From: Clostridia bacterium
GTDB lineage: Bacteria > Bacillota > Clostridia > Oscillospirales > Acutalibacteraceae
Reading direction: 5' to 3'
Assembly (NCBI GenBank): GCA_017428085.1
Contig: JAFRRP010000031.1
Span: forward strand, 1-37,336
DNA: 37,336 nt
Position 1 is the stretch's first letter. Every line of letters begins with the position of its first letter. Made by a program: the position numbers and the translations under genes. Shown here piece after piece: positions 29,952-36,795 of this stretch. Below the pieces are notes generated by a model. That model was given only the letters and a program-made list of their open reading frames with translations, was not told the origin of the DNA and made no database searches.

Positions 29952-31739
29952 ATGTCTTTTCCAACGATCGAGCATAACGTTGATTTCTGCGTCGTCGGCG
30001 GCGGGCTGGCGGGCATGTGCGCCGCCGTCGCCGCGGCCCGGGGCGGTTCCCGGGTCGCGCTGGTCCACGACCGGCCCGTGCTGGGCGGCAACGCCTCCTC
30101 CGAGATCCGTATGTGGATCTGCGGCGCGCAGGGCGACAACGACCGGGAGACCGGCCTCCTCGAGGAGATCGAGCTGGCCTCCCTGCACCTCAATCCCGAC
30201 AAGCTCTACCCGGTCTGGGACGCCATCCTGTATGAGAAGGTCCGGTGCGAGCCGAACATCACGCTGCTGCTCAACTGCTCCGTCTTCGACGCGGCAATGG
30301 ACGGCGACCGCATCACGTCCGTCACCGGCTGGCAGGGGACGGCCCAGCGGATGCACAGGATCCGCGCTTCGCTGTTCGCGGACTGCTCCGGCGACAGCGT
30401 GCTGGCCCCGCTGACCGGGGCGGCGTACCGCGTGGGCCGGGAGGCAGCTTCGGAGTTCGGGGAAAAGACCTCGCAGCAGGCCGCCGACCGACAGACCATG
30501 GGCATGAGCTGCCTGATCCAGATGCGCAAAACCGACCGCCCCACCCGCTTCGTCCCTCCCGTGTGGGCCAAAAAGCTGACGGAGGAGGACCTGCGGCTGC
30601 GTACGCCCCATATGGAGAGCAGCGGCGAGAACTTCTGGTATCTGGAGCTGGGCGGCAACCGGGATTCCATCCACGACACGGAGGAGACCCGGGACGAGCT
30701 GCTGGCGCTGGCCTACGGAATGGCGGACTACATCAAAAACAGCGGGAACGTCCCCGACGCGGACTATTGGGAGCCGACGTGGATCGGCTTTCTGCCCGGC
30801 AAGCGGGAATCCCGCCGCATGGTGGGTCCCGTGATCGTGACGCAGGGGGACGTGCTCTCCGGCGGGCGGTTCCCGGACGTGGTCGCCTATGGCGGCTGGC
30901 CGCTGGACGACCACCACCCGGACGGCTTTTACCACGCGGGCAACCCCAATCTCTGCGGCGAAACGCCCTCTCCCTACGGCATCCCCTACCGGGCGCTGTA
31001 TTCCGTCAACGTGTCCAATCTCTTTTTTGCGGGCCGCAACATCTCCGTCACCCACGCGGCGCTCAGCAGCACGAGAGTGATGGCCACCTGCGCCCTGCTG
31101 GGGCAGGCGGTGGGCACGGCGGCGGATATCGCCCGGGAATACGGCCTCTCTCCGAACGGGGTGTATGAAGAAAAGATCGACCTGCTGCAGCAGCGTCTGA
31201 TGGACGACGGCTGCTTTTTGCCCTGTCACACGCGCAAAATCGCGGCGGTCTGCCGGGACGCCGCCCTCTCCTGCGAGGGGGAGGCGCCGGAAAACTTGGA
31301 AAACCTGCGCGGCGGGATCGACCGCAACCACCGCCTGTACGGCGGGGAGGATCGCCGGGTGACGCTGCCTTTGGGAAAGGCCGTGACCTATGCCTTCGAT
31401 CCGCCCGCAAAGCTGCGCTTCGCCCGCCTGCGGTTCGACGCGGACCTGAACAGGGACACGCTGCCGGGCGACGATACCGAGCGCAAACACGTGATGCGGG
31501 CCAACCGCGCGCCGGACAGCCCCTCCACCCATCTGCCCACCACGCTGGTCAAAAGCTATGCGCTGACGGCGGTCACGGCGGCGGGGGACCGGATCGCCGT
31601 CGCCGGGACGGACGAAAATATCCTCGGCTGCGTCAATATCCCGCTGCCGGACGCGCCTCTCGCAAGCGTCTCGCTGACGCTGTTCTCCACGTGGGGCGGC
31701 GGCCCCACGGCGGCGCTGTTCGCGTTTGACGTGAGATAG
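29952..31739 (+). CDS. FAD-dependent oxidoreductase (FAD_oxidored type)
   Basis: About 595 residues. The amino-terminal dinucleotide fold VDFCVVGGGLAGMCAAVAAA (about 10-29) binds FAD, followed by LGGNASSEIRMW. A late FFAGRNISVTHAAL...TCALLGQAVGTAA segment (about 355-395) closes the flavin site. This is the family often labelled 'FAD dependent oxidoreductase' in carbohydrate-use loci. After about 465 there is a beta-rich tail. The substrate is unknown. A TTG at 29940 would also be in frame and would overlap the pepF stop; neither start has a good ribosome site, so coupling is likely. No signal peptide. Confidence 0.82.
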   Translation: MSFPTIEHNVDFCVVGGGLAGMCAAVAAARGGSRVALVHDRPVLGGNASSEIRMWICGAQGDNDRETGLLEEIELASLHLNPDKLYPVWDAILYEKVRCEPNITLLLNCSVFDAAMDGDRITSVTGWQGTAQRMHRIRASLFADCSGDSVLAPLTGAAYRVGREAASEFGEKTSQQAADRQTMGMSCLIQMRKTDRPTRFVPPVWAKKLTEEDLRLRTPHMESSGENFWYLELGGNRDSIHDTEETRDELLALAYGMADYIKNSGNVPDADYWEPTWIGFLPGKRESRRMVGPVIVTQGDVLSGGRFPDVVAYGGWPLDDHHPDGFYHAGNPNLCGETPSPYGIPYRALYSVNVSNLFFAGRNISVTHAALSSTRVMATCALLGQAVGTAADIAREYGLSPNGVYEEKIDLLQQRLMDDGCFLPCHTRKIAAVCRDAALSCEGEAPENLENLRGGIDRNHRLYGGEDRRVTLPLGKAVTYAFDPPAKLRFARLRFDADLNRDTLPGDDTERKHVMRANRAPDSPSTHLPTTLVKSYALTAVTAAGDRIAVAGTDENILGCVNIPLPDAPLASVSLTLFSTWGGGPTAALFAFDVR

Positions 31740-31820
31740 CGTGCAGCGAGCCGTTGGCCCACTGCACCGCCGTTTTGAGAAGGGCAGATAATGCCGAAAT
31801 ATCATAGGATCGTCCGGAGG

Positions 31821-31848
31821 ACGACTAACGACTAAAAACTAACGACTT
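31821..31848 (+). repeat. Heptamer array F (ACGACTA)
   Basis: ACGACTA, ACGACTA, AAAACTA, ACGACTT between the oxidoreductase and the serpin. Apart from this array, the gap (31740-31914) holds no promoter or terminator I can defend. Confidence 0.7.
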
Positions 31849-31914
31849 TTTCTGCAACACTTTCCGCCTTCCCGGTATCTAATAGGTGCAGCAAATGAAA
31901 AGGAAGTGCAAACC

Positions 31915-33321
31915 ATGAAAAAGATCATCGCGATACTGACCGTGCTGGCGCTGGTGCTGGCGGCGGGCTGCGCGGGCGGAACGAACGACGACGCCGATAC
32001 CACCGCGCCGGAAAAGACCTCCGACGCGACCGTCGCGGACGACGTGAACGAAACGGGCAAGCCGCAAGCGGGCTTTCTGATGTATCAGGCCCAATACCCC
32101 CAGCGGGCGCAGTACCCCAAGGACGAGGACTTCGGCGACGATTATGACGCGCTGAACGCCGCCTACGACCTGTGGTCACAGGACCGCGAGGCCGGTCGGA
32201 ACTTTGCCGCCTCCCGTCAGGAGGGGCTGAACGGCTTCGTGACCGCCATGGCCCGCGCCCTGCTGGAAAACGCGCAGGGCGACAACAAGGTCTGCTCGCC
32301 GGTGAACATCTACATGGCGCTGGCCATGCTGGCGGAGCTGACCGACGGAGAAACGCGGCAAGAGCTGCTGGACGTGCTGGGCGTGAAGGATACCGAAAAA
32401 CTGCGGGAGCAGGCCAAAGCCCTGTGGGACGCCAACTATCTGGACGACGGCGTGATCAAATCCCTGATGGGGGATTCCGTGTGGCTCAACGACGGCGTCA
32501 ACTATAAAAAGGACGGCGCGCTGCAAACGCTGGCGGAGGACTATTTCGCCTCCGTGTTCTCCGGGCAGCCCGGCGACCCGGCGTACGACGACGCGCTGCA
32601 CGCGTGGATCAACGAACAGACCGGCGGCCTGCTGAAGGACAGCGCCGAAGGCCTGAAAATGGACCCCCTGATGATGGTCACGCTGGTCTCCACCATCTAT
32701 TTCAAAGGCCGCTGGACGGATACCTTCGTCCCGGAGGCCAACACCACGGAGACCTTCCACGGCGCGCAGAACGACGCGACCTGCGAGATGATGCATGAAA
32801 CGGACAGTATGGGCTATTATCAGGGCAAGGGTTTCTCGGCGGTCACCAAAGGCGTGGTCAACGCCAACGGCTTCCGGTTCATCCTGCCGGATAAAGGCGT
32901 ATCCGTGGACGAGGTGCTGGCCTCCGACGCGTTCGCCGACTACCTGCTGGATCCGTCGGGGGAGGATTACTCCCGCCGGGTGGCGCTGTCCGTGCCCAAG
33001 TTCGACGTGCAGGCGGATTCCGACGTGATCCCCACGCTGGAAAAGCTGGGCGTGAACAAGGTGTTCGACCACGGCGCGGCGGATTTCACCCCCTTAACGG
33101 AGGATCGGGACGATATCGCCGTGGATCAGATTTTGCACAGTGCCCGCGTGAAGATCGACGAGGAGGGCTGCGAGGCCGCGGCGTTCACCGCCATCATGGC
33201 CTGCGGCGCCAGCATGTATCTTGACGAGCCCATTGATTTCACGTTGGACCGTCCCTTTATCTTCGTCATCAACGGGGCCGGTTATACCCCGCTGTTCGTG
33301 GGCGTGGTCAACCAGCCGTAA
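31915..33321 (+). CDS. Secreted serpin lipoprotein
   Basis: 468 residues. A lipoprotein signal (KKIIAILTVLALVLAAGC, lipobox Cys about residue 19) and an acidic linker lead into a full serpin domain: NKVCSPVNIYMALAMLAELTDGETRQELLD, VSTIYFKGRW, and the hinge KIDEEGCEAAAFTAIMACGAS followed by DRPFIFVI. The small-residue hinge is that of an inhibitory serpin. Counting from it places Ala-Ser at P1-P1', suggesting elastase- or subtilisin-like targets; P14 is Cys, where Thr or Ser is usual. Known gut Firmicute serpins inhibit host or bacterial serine proteases. AAAGGAAG fits the ATG at 31915 rather than the GTG at 31906. Confidence 0.93.
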   Translation: MKKIIAILTVLALVLAAGCAGGTNDDADTTAPEKTSDATVADDVNETGKPQAGFLMYQAQYPQRAQYPKDEDFGDDYDALNAAYDLWSQDREAGRNFAASRQEGLNGFVTAMARALLENAQGDNKVCSPVNIYMALAMLAELTDGETRQELLDVLGVKDTEKLREQAKALWDANYLDDGVIKSLMGDSVWLNDGVNYKKDGALQTLAEDYFASVFSGQPGDPAYDDALHAWINEQTGGLLKDSAEGLKMDPLMMVTLVSTIYFKGRWTDTFVPEANTTETFHGAQNDATCEMMHETDSMGYYQGKGFSAVTKGVVNANGFRFILPDKGVSVDEVLASDAFADYLLDPSGEDYSRRVALSVPKFDVQADSDVIPTLEKLGVNKVFDHGAADFTPLTEDRDDIAVDQILHSARVKIDEEGCEAAAFTAIMACGASMYLDEPIDFTLDRPFIFVINGAGYTPLFVGVVNQP

Positions 33322-33323
33322 GC

Positions 33324-33367
33324 AGTCGTAAGTCGTAAGTCGCAAGTCGTGAGTCGTAAGTCGTAAG
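33324..33367 (+). repeat. Heptamer array D (AGTCGTA)
   Basis: Six units (AGTCGTA, AGTCGTA, AGTCGCA, AGTCGTG, AGTCGTA, AGTCGTA) starting two bases after the serpin stop. It shares its units with the array after lgt, 30 kb away. Confidence 0.92.
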
Positions 33368-33417
33368 AAGCGGCTGCGCGCCCCGACGTATAATACTGCT
33401 TTTCATGCAAGCAAAAA

Positions 33418-33458
33418 AGGCAACATCGTACAGATCAAGGTACGGCGCTGCCTCTTTT
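33418..33458. terminator. Bidirectional terminator between serpin and prfC
   Basis: Outer stem AGGCA / TGCCT and inner stem CGTAC / GTACG. CTTTTA follows on plus and CCTTTTTT on minus. Confidence 0.75.
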
Positions 33459-33463
33459 ATTCT

Positions 33464-33491
33464 TACGACTCACGACTTACGACTTACGACT
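33464..33491 (-). repeat. Heptamer array D', inverted partner
   Basis: On the minus strand: AGTCGTA, AGTCGTA, AGTCGTG, AGTCGTA, starting four bases after the prfC stop. Confidence 0.9.
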
Positions 33492-33495
33492 GAAT

Positions 33496-35097
33496 TTACA
33501 GTTTCTGGTTGAACTCCGTCAAAATCAGGTCCGGGTTTTTGTTCTCCGCCCACTGGATAGTCCACTGGCCGTTGAAGATCAGCAGGTTGTTGCCGCGCAC
33601 GTCCTGCACCCAGCGGGTGTCCCCGGCCAGGTTCCAGTCGGCGGCGTTGAAGTTGGGGTTGCCCACGCGGCGGATCAGCTCGTGGGGGATATCCTGCCGC
33701 AGGTACTCCACGCCGTATTCGCTGAGCATGCGGAATTTCAGCACATCGAACTGCAGCACGCCCACCACGCCCACGGTCACGCGCTCCATGCCGCCGTTGG
33801 GGGAGAAGAAGATCTGTATCGCGCCCTCCTGCGCGATCTGGTTCATGCCCTTGGCGAACTGCTTGCGCTTCATGGAATCCACCTGCTCGATCACGGCGAA
33901 GTGCTCCGGCGCGAAGCTGGGGATGCCGGTGAACTGCACGTTCTGCCCGATCTCGCACACCGTGTCGCCGATGGAGAAGATGCCGGGGTCGAACACGCCG
34001 ATGATGTCCCCGGCGAAGGCCTCGTCGATGACATCGCGCTCCTGCGCCATCATCTGCTGGGGCTGGGAAAGGCGCAGCGCCTTGCCGCCCTGTACGTGAT
34101 AGTATTCCTTGCCCCGCTGGAATTTGCCGCTGCAGATGCGCAGAAAGGAGATGCGGTCCCTATGGGCCTTGTTCATGTTGGCCTGGATCTTGAAGACGAA
34201 GGCGGAAAAGTGATCGTCGAAGGGGTCGATCTCCTCGCCCTCGCCGTTTTTGCGGGGCAGGGGAGAGGTGGTCAGCTTCAAAAAGCTCTCCAAAAACTGC
34301 TCCACGCCGAAGTTGTTCAGCGCCGAGCCGAAGAACACCGGCGTCAGCTTGCCGTGATGCACCTTGTTCAGATCGAACTCGCTGCCCGCGCCGTCCAGCA
34401 GTTCCCGGTTGAAGTCCAGCTCCGCCTTCAGGTCCTCGCCGATGGCCGCCGTCAGCGCCACGTCGTCGTCCACATCAATGTCGATGGAGGCCAGTCGGCT
34501 GCGCCCGGCGTGGCGGCTCTCGTAGGTCAGCACCTTGCCCCGGTTACGGTCGTAGATGCCCTTCAGCGTCACGCCGCTGCCCACGGGCCAGTTCATCGGG
34601 AAGGTCTCGATACCGAATTCAGTCTCCAGCTCGTCCATCAGCTCAAAGGGGTCGCGGGTCTCGTGGTCCATCTTGTTGATGAAGGTAAAGATCGGGATGC
34701 CCCGCATGGCGCAGACCTTGAACAGCTTGCGCGTCTGCGGCTCGATGCCCTTGGCGGCGTCAATGACCATCACCGCGGAATCCGCCGCCATCAGCGTGCG
34801 GTAGGTGTCCTCGGAGAAGTCCTGGTGGCCGGGGGTGTCGAGGATATTGATGCAGTAGCCCTCGTACTCGAACTGCATCACGGAGCTGGTCACGGAAATG
34901 CCGCGCTGCTTTTCCAGCTCCATCCAGTCGGAAACGGCGTGCTTGTCGCTCTGCTTGCCCTTGACGGAACCGGCGGACTGGATCGCGCCGCCGTACAGCA
35001 GCAGCTTTTCCGTCAGCGTGGTCTTGCCCGCGTCCGGGTGGGAGATGATGGCGAACGTCCGCCGCCGTTCGATTTCCTGTTTCGTTCTTTCGTCCAT
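33496..35097 (-). CDS. prfC: Peptide chain release factor 3
   Basis: RF3 is a translational GTPase that recycles RF1/RF2 from the ribosome. 533 residues, normal length. The P-loop SHPDAGKTT (19-27), the switch region with RGISVTSSVMQFEYEG, DTPGHQDFSEDTYRTL and NKMD are all intact, and the ending VRGNNLLIFNGQWTIQWAENKNPD is typical. It is isolated, convergent with the serpin, and I could not identify a strong promoter upstream because the region to 35172 runs into a REPIN. Confidence 0.97.
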   Translation of the reverse strand: MDERTKQEIERRRTFAIISHPDAGKTTLTEKLLLYGGAIQSAGSVKGKQSDKHAVSDWMELEKQRGISVTSSVMQFEYEGYCINILDTPGHQDFSEDTYRTLMAADSAVMVIDAAKGIEPQTRKLFKVCAMRGIPIFTFINKMDHETRDPFELMDELETEFGIETFPMNWPVGSGVTLKGIYDRNRGKVLTYESRHAGRSRLASIDIDVDDDVALTAAIGEDLKAELDFNRELLDGAGSEFDLNKVHHGKLTPVFFGSALNNFGVEQFLESFLKLTTSPLPRKNGEGEEIDPFDDHFSAFVFKIQANMNKAHRDRISFLRICSGKFQRGKEYYHVQGGKALRLSQPQQMMAQERDVIDEAFAGDIIGVFDPGIFSIGDTVCEIGQNVQFTGIPSFAPEHFAVIEQVDSMKRKQFAKGMNQIAQEGAIQIFFSPNGGMERVTVGVVGVLQFDVLKFRMLSEYGVEYLRQDIPHELIRRVGNPNFNAADWNLAGDTRWVQDVRGNNLLIFNGQWTIQWAENKNPDLILTEFNQKL

Positions 35098-35172
35098 GGT
35101 GGTATATCTCTTTTCGGTTAATTGACAGGTTCGTCAAGGTGGTTGCCTTAACGTAAAAATCTTGCCCATACG

Positions 35173-35330
35173 GTAGCGCGGCACCTCAGTGCCGCTTGGG
35201 GCCGTTGTAACTTTTGAAACGGATTTTGATGATAAATGGTCGGTTCACCTGACAGAATAAAAGGAATTTAAGCGAACGATCCGCTTGATATAATGCTTGA
35301 GCCGGGAGCGGCACTGAGGTGCCGCGCTAC
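35173..35330. repeat. REPIN-like inverted pair of GTAG palindromes, 158 bp
   Basis: The ends are identical to those of the 13454-13608 element (GTAGC, stem GCGGCAC, loop CTCA), and the interior is related in inverse orientation. It lies upstream of prfC and of the small gene at 35405. Confidence 0.9.
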
Positions 35331-35344
35331 TGACGACTTCCTGC

Positions 35345-35373
35345 TTGCAACCGCATTGATATGATGATATAAT
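35345..35373 (+). promoter_or_regulatory. Promoter for the 80-residue protein gene
   Basis: TTGCAA (35345-35350), a 17-base spacer, TATAAT (35368-35373). Confidence 0.7.
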
Positions 35374-35404
35374 AATTATATTATTTTATAAGGATGATCA
35401 CGCG

Positions 35405-35647
35405 ATGAACAAACTGCAGATCATGAGCGACGTGGATACCGTCGACCATATCACCATCCTGCCCCGGTGGCATAAGCCCTTCGACCGGGAAAAGGCGATC
35501 AAAACCATCAAACACTGCAAGACCTTCTACGGCGATATTTTCACCTATACCGCGGAAGACGCCGCCCGGCTGGAAACGGCCACGGATCAGGCGCTGCTGG
35601 ACGAGCTGGTCGCCATCCGGGAAGAGCTGCTGCGGCACGTGTTCTGA
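35405..35647 (+). CDS. Small protein of unknown function (80 residues)
   Basis: A good promoter and a ribosome site (AAGGA, ten or so bases before the ATG) support expression. The sequence begins MNKLQIMSDVDTVDHITILPRW; the rest is helical and charged (DAARLETATDQALLDELVAIREELLRHVF). No membrane helix, signal or cysteine pair. I do not recognise a family. It stands alone between a REPIN and the CIRCE operator. Confidence 0.65.
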   Translation: MNKLQIMSDVDTVDHITILPRWHKPFDREKAIKTIKHCKTFYGDIFTYTAEDAARLETATDQALLDELVAIREELLRHVF

Positions 35648-35731
35648 ATACCGCAGCCCAAATCAAAATCATACCACACTTCCGCGTAAATAGCAACAGG
35701 AAATCCGGCGAAGCGTGAAAAACAACGAATA

Positions 35732-35758
35732 TTAGCACTCTTTAATTGAGAGTGCTAA
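35732..35758. promoter_or_regulatory. CIRCE operator (HrcA binding site)
   Basis: A perfect inverted repeat: TTAGCACTC, nine bases, GAGTGCTAA. HrcA binds it to repress heat-shock genes in Firmicutes. It lies 250 bases upstream of hsp20, further than usual; no other gene start intervenes on the plus strand. The exact promoter is not clear. Confidence 0.97.
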
Positions 35759-36009
35759 TATTTACAAATAAGTCATACAATTGCAACACGGATGTAACAT
35801 AAGGGGTATATATTGATAACTGTCAAAGGGAAAGAAACCCGGAAAGTATGAAAACGGGTCAAAGAAAACCGAGAATCAGACAGAAAGCGAAGGCGAGACC
35901 GATGTGCCGGTTGAAATGACAACGGCGTCTGAATGCGCCCCCTCACCGTGAATAAATCGAGACGCGGCGCGCAAAACTAATCTTATCAGAATGAACGGAG
36001 GTTTTTATC
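35759..36009 (+). other. Long untranslated leader of hsp20
   Basis: About 250 bases between CIRCE and the hsp20 ATG with no supported gene. It is purine-rich and contains two GTCAAA words near 35822 and 35859 that recall CtsR half-sites but are not in the tandem spacing. A 23-codon basic open frame (35848-35919) is probably fortuitous. ACGGAGG precedes the hsp20 ATG. Confidence 0.4.
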
Positions 36010-36459
36010 ATGTTCGAAATCATGCCTTTGAATCACAGAAATCATATCAACACCTATAACCCCTTCCGCGATTGGGACGCGCTGGAAAATGCGTTCTTCG
36101 GCGACCGCTTCTTCCGCGACAGCGACATTGAGCTGTTCAAGACCGATATCAAAGAAAAGGACGGCGCCTTCGTGCTGGAAGCCGACCTTCCCGGCTTTGA
36201 CAAAAAGGATATCAACATCGATATCAACGGCGATTACCTGACCATCAAGGCGGAGCGCCATTCCGAGCACGAGGACAAGGACAAGAAAGACAGCTATATC
36301 CGCTGCGAGCGTTCCTACGGTTCCTATTGCCGGAGCTTCGACGTGACCGGCATCGACACCGAGAAGATCGCCGCCAAGTACGACAACGGCGTGCTGACGC
36401 TGACCATGCCCCGCAAGGAGTCCAAAGAGCCCGCGTCCAGACAGTTGACGATCGAATGA
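36010..36459 (+). CDS. Hsp20/alpha-crystallin small heat-shock protein
   Basis: 149 residues; an ATP-independent holdase that keeps unfolded proteins soluble for refolding by ClpB/DnaK. The alpha-crystallin domain spans about 42-140: FKTDIKEKDGAFVLEADLPGFDKKDINIDING and YDNGVLTLTMPRKE. The carboxy tail is short (QLTIE). The CIRCE element makes it a member of the HrcA regulon. It is followed by clpB 336 bases downstream, consistent with a shared disaggregation function. Confidence 0.95.
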   Translation: MFEIMPLNHRNHINTYNPFRDWDALENAFFGDRFFRDSDIELFKTDIKEKDGAFVLEADLPGFDKKDINIDINGDYLTIKAERHSEHEDKDKKDSYIRCERSYGSYCRSFDVTGIDTEKIAAKYDNGVLTLTMPRKESKEPASRQLTIE

Positions 36460-36487
36460 GATATGACGGGCGAAAGCCCGTCATATC
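36460..36487 (+). terminator. Strong hairpin after hsp20
   Basis: GATATGACGGGC-GAAA-GCCCGTCATATC: a 12-bp perfect stem with a GAAA tetraloop starting one base after the stop. There is no T run, so it may act as an mRNA 3' stabiliser as well as, or instead of, a terminator. Confidence 0.6.
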
Positions 36488-36493
36488 GTCGGA

Positions 36494-36528
36494 AGTCATC
36501 AGTCGGAAGTCGGAAGTCTTCAGTCGCC
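36494..36528 (+). repeat. Heptamer array G (AGTCGGA)
   Basis: AGTCATC, AGTCGGA, AGTCGGA, AGTCTTC, AGTCGCC just after the hsp20 hairpin; it shares its unit with the lgt tail. Confidence 0.7.
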
Positions 36529-36638
36529 GGAACAGCGGTCCAGCCGGAAATCAGGCTGAACGGTCCGACGTTCCCGAAGCCCCCGGCCCCCGGCTGTTTT
36601 TTACTGACCACATGATGCAGAATTTACAGAAACACCCG

Positions 36639-36775
36639 GTAGCGCGGCACCTCAGTGCCGCTGTTCGCTTAGACAAATCAAAAAAGCACAGTACATTACT
36701 TTCAATGATACAAAATCACACGGTATCTATTTATTATTAACATACCCCGATAGCGGCACTGAGGTGCCGCGCTAC
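36639..36775. repeat. REPIN-like inverted pair of GTAG palindromes, 137 bp
   Basis: Its ends match the 13.5-kb and 35.2-kb elements exactly, but the interior is different and AT-rich. It lies directly upstream of the clpB ribosome site, so any clpB promoter must be inside or before it. Confidence 0.88.
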
Positions 36776-36795
36776 AAAAATGAGGAGATGATCTC

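Noticed and set aside
35815..35870. CtsR operator upstream of hsp20
   Set aside because: Two GTCAAA words are present but about 35 bases apart, not in the direct tandem spacing CtsR needs.
35848..35919. A 23-codon basic open frame in the hsp20 leader, possible leader peptide
   Set aside because: Weak ribosome site, no attenuator hairpin after it, and no codon signal; kept only as a note.
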